DNA from: Candidatus Rifleibacteriota bacterium
Lineage (GTDB): Bacteria > Riflebacteria > Ozemobacteria > Ozemobacterales > Ozemobacteraceae
Direction of reading: 5' to 3'
Length of the DNA: 8,877 nucleotides
Assembly (NCBI GenBank): GCA_017526725.1
Contig: JAFXRA010000383.1
Location: 1-8,877, forward strand
The notes below the pieces were generated by a model, which searched no databases, had not been told where the DNA came from, and saw only the letters and a program-made list of their open reading frames with translations. This document shows, piece after piece, positions 5,446 to 8,877 of this stretch (positions are counted from its first letter, which is position 1; each line of letters starts with the position of its first letter). A program made the translations under genes and the position numbers.

Positions 5446-8400
5446 ATGGCAAACAATAAGGTAACAAACAGGTCTTTCTATGGGTATTTTAGCATTTTTC
5501 TGCTATTTCTTTTTCTTGTAACTGCATCTCCGGGGCACAGTGCAATAAAAAATCCTGCTGTAGCATTAACTTCAGATGCGAATGGTGATGGAATAGCAGG
5601 TATTGGTGATACAATAACTTTAACTTGTAGATCCACTACTAATAATGCAACTATTTATGTTACTTCTTTACCTTCATTGGGATTCACTCAGCTTCCTTTG
5701 GTTGATATCGGCAATGGTCTGTATTCTGCCATATATACAGTCAGTGCTGGTAATGTCAACAGCCAGATTCAGTTCATTTTTGACGATAATTCCGGAAGCA
5801 CCCAGTCTGTTACCACTGGTTTTACCCTTAACAGCAAAAGACCTTCTGCTAACGGCAGACCGTCAACAAATCGCGGTAGTTCTTCTGATGGAACCTTTAA
5901 GAAAAATGATTCATTAACAATAACCTTCAAACTCAATAATGCCAATAACGGCGAAACAATGTATGCTGATTTAAGTGCATTAGGTCTAGGGTATATAGAT
6001 ATGGGTGCTAATGGCAACACTTTCAGTTGCAGTGTCGTTATGCCGGCAAACAAAGAAGGCACCAATTTGAGTTTCCCGGTTATCGCTATGAATGAAGCAG
6101 GCAACTCTGTTACCTGGACTTCAGCAGCAATTAACTATGATACTATTAATCCTGTTATCCAATCCGCTATTGCTACAAATCAGACATCAAACAAGCAGTA
6201 TGTTACAGTTGGTGATACCATAAAAATACAGGCAGTAATCAGCAAATGGGATAACGATATTCTTACTGCTTCAAACTCTCTGCTTTTCCCTGGTGGCCCG
6301 GTCACTATGGAACATGTTTCTGGCGACACTATTGGGGGTATGGCTGTTTATGAATATACTCATCCAGTAACAGAAGAAAATATATCTAATATTTCAACAT
6401 GTTTCGATATCGTAGCGATGGATGATGCAGAAAACACTGTAAAAAAATCCACAAATTATATCAGATTAGATACCCTTCCTCCAGAATTTAAGACTTTGTC
6501 TATTAAAATAACTGAACCGGTAAAAGGTATTTTGTCTAATGTGGCAATTATAGATGATAATATACAGATATACGGCGATATGTCTTCTTTGATGACAGAC
6601 GTAACTTTATTTGTAGATTTGGCTGCTATTGGCGGTGTATCTAATCAGATTATACCATTTTCTGATGGTTCGACTGCTCCATCTGTTGCAACCACAAGTT
6701 TTTGTTTAAATTATAATATAGGGCAGTATACATCCGAAGATAATATCCCAAGAGCTTTTACTGTAACTGCTAAAGATATTGCAGGAAACATTATTACACA
6801 GGTGACTATGCCTGTAATTTATGTTGATAATATGCCGCCGACAGTTAGTGGGGCTCAATTCCAGAATGTTACATCCTCTGGTCAGCCTGTTAAATTAGGT
6901 GATCAGATAGCTATTACTGCAACTGTTGGAAATCCTGATAATGGTACTGTTTATGCTGATATCAGTAAAATTGGCGGTTCAAATAAAGCAGAATTAAGCT
7001 TGTATTCTGGAACAACATACAGACTGGACCATATCGTCAGTGAATCTATCAATCCAGAAAAACTGGGTGGCATAGACCAGTCTATAAGTTTTGTGGTTTA
7101 TGCAGAGGATAATGCCGGTAATAAAGTAAATACAACTACTGGCAATCTGCTTGTTGATACTGAACCACCTTTGATACTTAATGCTACTTTTACTGTTACC
7201 CCGGCGCTTTCAGCATCACATAAATATGTAAAAGCCGGTGATAGACTGACTTTTAAAGTTCAATTGGCAAGTTCAACTTCACAGATTCACGATGGCGAAA
7301 CTGTAACAATGGATTTATCCGTCTTTGATGGTCAAAGTTCAAATACAGAACTAGTTTATGGCGGTGGTTGGTATACTTATTCATTAGATGTTCCTGCTGG
7401 AACTTTGAATGTTGATAATAATTTTAATGCTGTTGCTAAAGATAATGCTGGTAATACAGTATCAAGGGCAATTCAGGTTAAAATAGACAACCAGAAACCT
7501 GTAGTCGGTCCTATTGGAATTAATTTCCTTACTGATACTGCAAAAACTGGTGTAATCAATATAGGTGACAGAATTGAAATAATTGTTCCTGTTGATGATG
7601 CTGATGAAGGCTACTGCTATATGGACTTATCCATAATCGGCAGCACCAGCAACTGTATTCTTTCTTATGAACAGTTTGATACAGCATTAAACAGATATTA
7701 TCTTGTCGTAGATTGTAAAGATGCAGCTATTGAAAATCCAAGCTATGTCTTTACTGCAAATGTTTATGATAAAGCAGGAAATAAAATGAGTGGCATTTCG
7801 TCGCCATTTATTGTTGACTGCCGAAGACCAGTCTGTAACGATTTTAATGTCACTCATATTCAGAAAAAAGGGAAATCAAATGTAGTAAATGTTGGTGATC
7901 AGCTGAAATTTACTGTCGAAGTTGAACCCTCAACTTTTGATAATGCTTCAGTAACAGTAAATCTGAAAAAAGCAGGCGGTTCTTCAGCTCAAAAATTAGA
8001 AGATTTGGGTGATAACATCTGGGGTTACACCTATACTGTTGAAAAAGGCGACACAAATGGCGAAGATGTTCTTTTTAGATGTAAAATAACAGATGATGCC
8101 GGCAATTTTATCGAAACAAATGCTCCCAAAACTTTTTACGTAGATAACTGTCCCGTAGAAATTGACAGTATTGCTTTTTCCCAGACTATAGATACAAACG
8201 GAAATGATATCGTAGACTTGGACGGTTCTTTTGTTGTTGCTCCAACTTATGCAACCGATGCAATAACTTTAACTGTAAATCTTTCTGCTAATGCTAGCGT
8301 TTCAGTAGATTTAACCAAATTTGGTTATAATAATACCGCTTATCAGATACCTGTTGTTACTTCGATCAGTGGTTATAAAGCCGAAGAAGAAATTCAGCCC

Positions 8401-8877
8401 AAGAAAGGCAATACTAATAACGAAACAGTTACATTAGTAGTTACAGCTACCGATGAAAATGGCAACCAAACAATTATGGAAACTCCCGCCAGTGTTAAAC
8501 TGGATAACAAACCGCCTGAAATAATTGTTTCACCTGTAACCTTTACATACGATACAGGCAGACTTGGCGAAGCCAATAAAAACGATGTTATAAAGATTGA
8601 AGCAAATGTTACTGGCAATGACGGTTTGTCCCCATTGCTTGATTTGACTGAACTTTATTCGATAAATAATATGACTCCTCCTGGCGGAATAGTTATGGAA
8701 CTTACTCCAGGAAGCAATAAATACTCTGCAACATTTACTGTTCCTGAAGGTCTGTTGTCAAAGAGCAGACTTGCTGTTATAGCAAGAGATTCTTCTGGAA
8801 ATATGACTGTTGGGCAAACAGAAGTTATAAGATTTATTTCTAAGATTCCAGAAGTTAATCAGACTTCAGTTGCTATA
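5446..8877 (+). CDS. Giant secreted Ig-like repeat protein, N-terminal 1144 residues (C-terminus beyond window)
   Basis: The frame is open from the ATG to the right edge. Residues 1-33 are a Sec signal peptide (basic start, hydrophobic core 15-26, His-Ser-Ala before Ile34). The rest is a string of Ig-like domains. Each begins with a hydrophobic-x-x-Gly-Asp or Asn-Asp turn followed by alternating beta-strand residues; the anchor aspartates lie at 55, 155, 257, 371, 486, 599, 708, 818, 926 and 1047, i.e. ten repeats of 100-120 residues. Mid-repeat motifs are like VDLAAIGG or ADISKIGG; near the end come DNAGN-like turns, then a VDN-x-PP linker into the next repeat. Residues 44-55 (D-x-N-x-D-G ... 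D) resemble a calcium-binding loop, as do 916-927. The same repeat type occurs in the minus-strand gene at the left edge. Probable role (inference): long extracellular stalk or adhesin. Anchoring or secretion signals at the C-terminus cannot be seen. Confidence 0.93.
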   Translation, partial: MANNKVTNRSFYGYFSIFLLFLFLVTASPGHSAIKNPAVALTSDANGDGIAGIGDTITLTCRSTTNNATIYVTSLPSLGFTQLPLVDIGNGLYSAIYTVSAGNVNSQIQFIFDDNSGSTQSVTTGFTLNSKRPSANGRPSTNRGSSSDGTFKKNDSLTITFKLNNANNGETMYADLSALGLGYIDMGANGNTFSCSVVMPANKEGTNLSFPVIAMNEAGNSVTWTSAAINYDTINPVIQSAIATNQTSNKQYVTVGDTIKIQAVISKWDNDILTASNSLLFPGGPVTMEHVSGDTIGGMAVYEYTHPVTEENISNISTCFDIVAMDDAENTVKKSTNYIRLDTLPPEFKTLSIKITEPVKGILSNVAIIDDNIQIYGDMSSLMTDVTLFVDLAAIGGVSNQIIPFSDGSTAPSVATTSFCLNYNIGQYTSEDNIPRAFTVTAKDIAGNIITQVTMPVIYVDNMPPTVSGAQFQNVTSSGQPVKLGDQIAITATVGNPDNGTVYADISKIGGSNKAELSLYSGTTYRLDHIVSESINPEKLGGIDQSISFVVYAEDNAGNKVNTTTGNLLVDTEPPLILNATFTVTPALSASHKYVKAGDRLTFKVQLASSTSQIHDGETVTMDLSVFDGQSSNTELVYGGGWYTYSLDVPAGTLNVDNNFNAVAKDNAGNTVSRAIQVKIDNQKPVVGPIGINFLTDTAKTGVINIGDRIEIIVPVDDADEGYCYMDLSIIGSTSNCILSYEQFDTALNRYYLVVDCKDAAIENPSYVFTANVYDKAGNKMSGISSPFIVDCRRPVCNDFNVTHIQKKGKSNVVNVGDQLKFTVEVEPSTFDNASVTVNLKKAGGSSAQKLEDLGDNIWGYTYTVEKGDTNGEDVLFRCKITDDAGNFIETNAPKTFYVDNCPVEIDSIAFSQTIDTNGNDIVDLDGSFVVAPTYATDAITLTVNLSANASVSVDLTKFGYNNTAYQIPVVTSISGYKAEEEIQPKKGNTNNETVTLVVTATDENGNQTIMETPASVKLDNKPPEIIVSPVTFTYDTGRLGEANKNDVIKIEANVTGNDGLSPLLDLTELYSINNMTPPGGIVMELTPGSNKYSATFTVPEGLLSKSRLAVIARDSSGNMTVGQTEVIRFISKIPEVNQTSVAI

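Noticed and set aside
5645..6104. Open frames on both strands within the giant Ig-like gene
   Set aside because: They overlap a repeat protein with consistent domain motifs and have no signals of their own.

Overview
The window is AT-rich bacterial DNA that looks like an accessory, cell-surface locus. Several genes encode exported proteins: two have Sec-type signal peptides leading into Ig-like repeats, three have prepilin-type N-termini, one is a lipoprotein, and one is an unrecognised secreted protein. A glycine-rich lipoprotein and a type IV pilus or type II secretion style minor pilin set suggest a diderm (Gram-negative type) organism. The style, with AT-rich genes, many prepilin-like proteins and very large Ig-repeat proteins, would suit an uncultured lineage such as Riflebacteria or Elusimicrobia. 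That is a guess from style; no marker gene is present to fix the taxon.

Layout: (1) Positions 1-1258, minus strand, hold the N-terminal 419 codons of a secreted Ig-like repeat protein that runs off the left edge. (2) Positions 1259-1460 are a divergent intergenic region with candidate promoters in both directions and several short palindromes. (3) Positions 1461-2186, plus strand, encode a secreted protein of unknown family with an almost leaderless promoter arrangement. (4) Positions 2187-2399 hold a near-consensus sigma70-type promoter and a leader of about 120 nt. (5) Positions 2400-4329 are a tight three-gene operon of minor pilin or pseudopilin proteins (PilW/GspJ-like, PilV/GspI-like, PilX/GspK-like), closed by a 17-bp-stem terminator. 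(6) Positions 4494-5270 encode a lipoprotein with a Gly6 tract, a striking alternating-threonine linker and a TPR-like helical domain, followed by an 18-bp-stem terminator. (7) Positions 5328-5445 are a leader region carrying further copies of the GTGCAC motif found in that terminator, plus a separate inverted repeat. (8) Positions 5446-8877, plus strand, hold 1144 codons of a giant Ig-like repeat protein with about ten repeats of about 110 residues; it runs off the right edge.

Working model (inference): the three minor pilins would prime or cap a pilus or pseudopilus built by core machinery encoded elsewhere. The two Ig-repeat proteins, which are paralogous in repeat type and face outward on either side of the pilin operon, would be long extracellular stalks or adhesins. 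A PilY1-type tip adhesin normally follows pilX in known minor pilin operons, but none is seen here. No RNA genes, CRISPR arrays, insertion sequences or origins were recognised.
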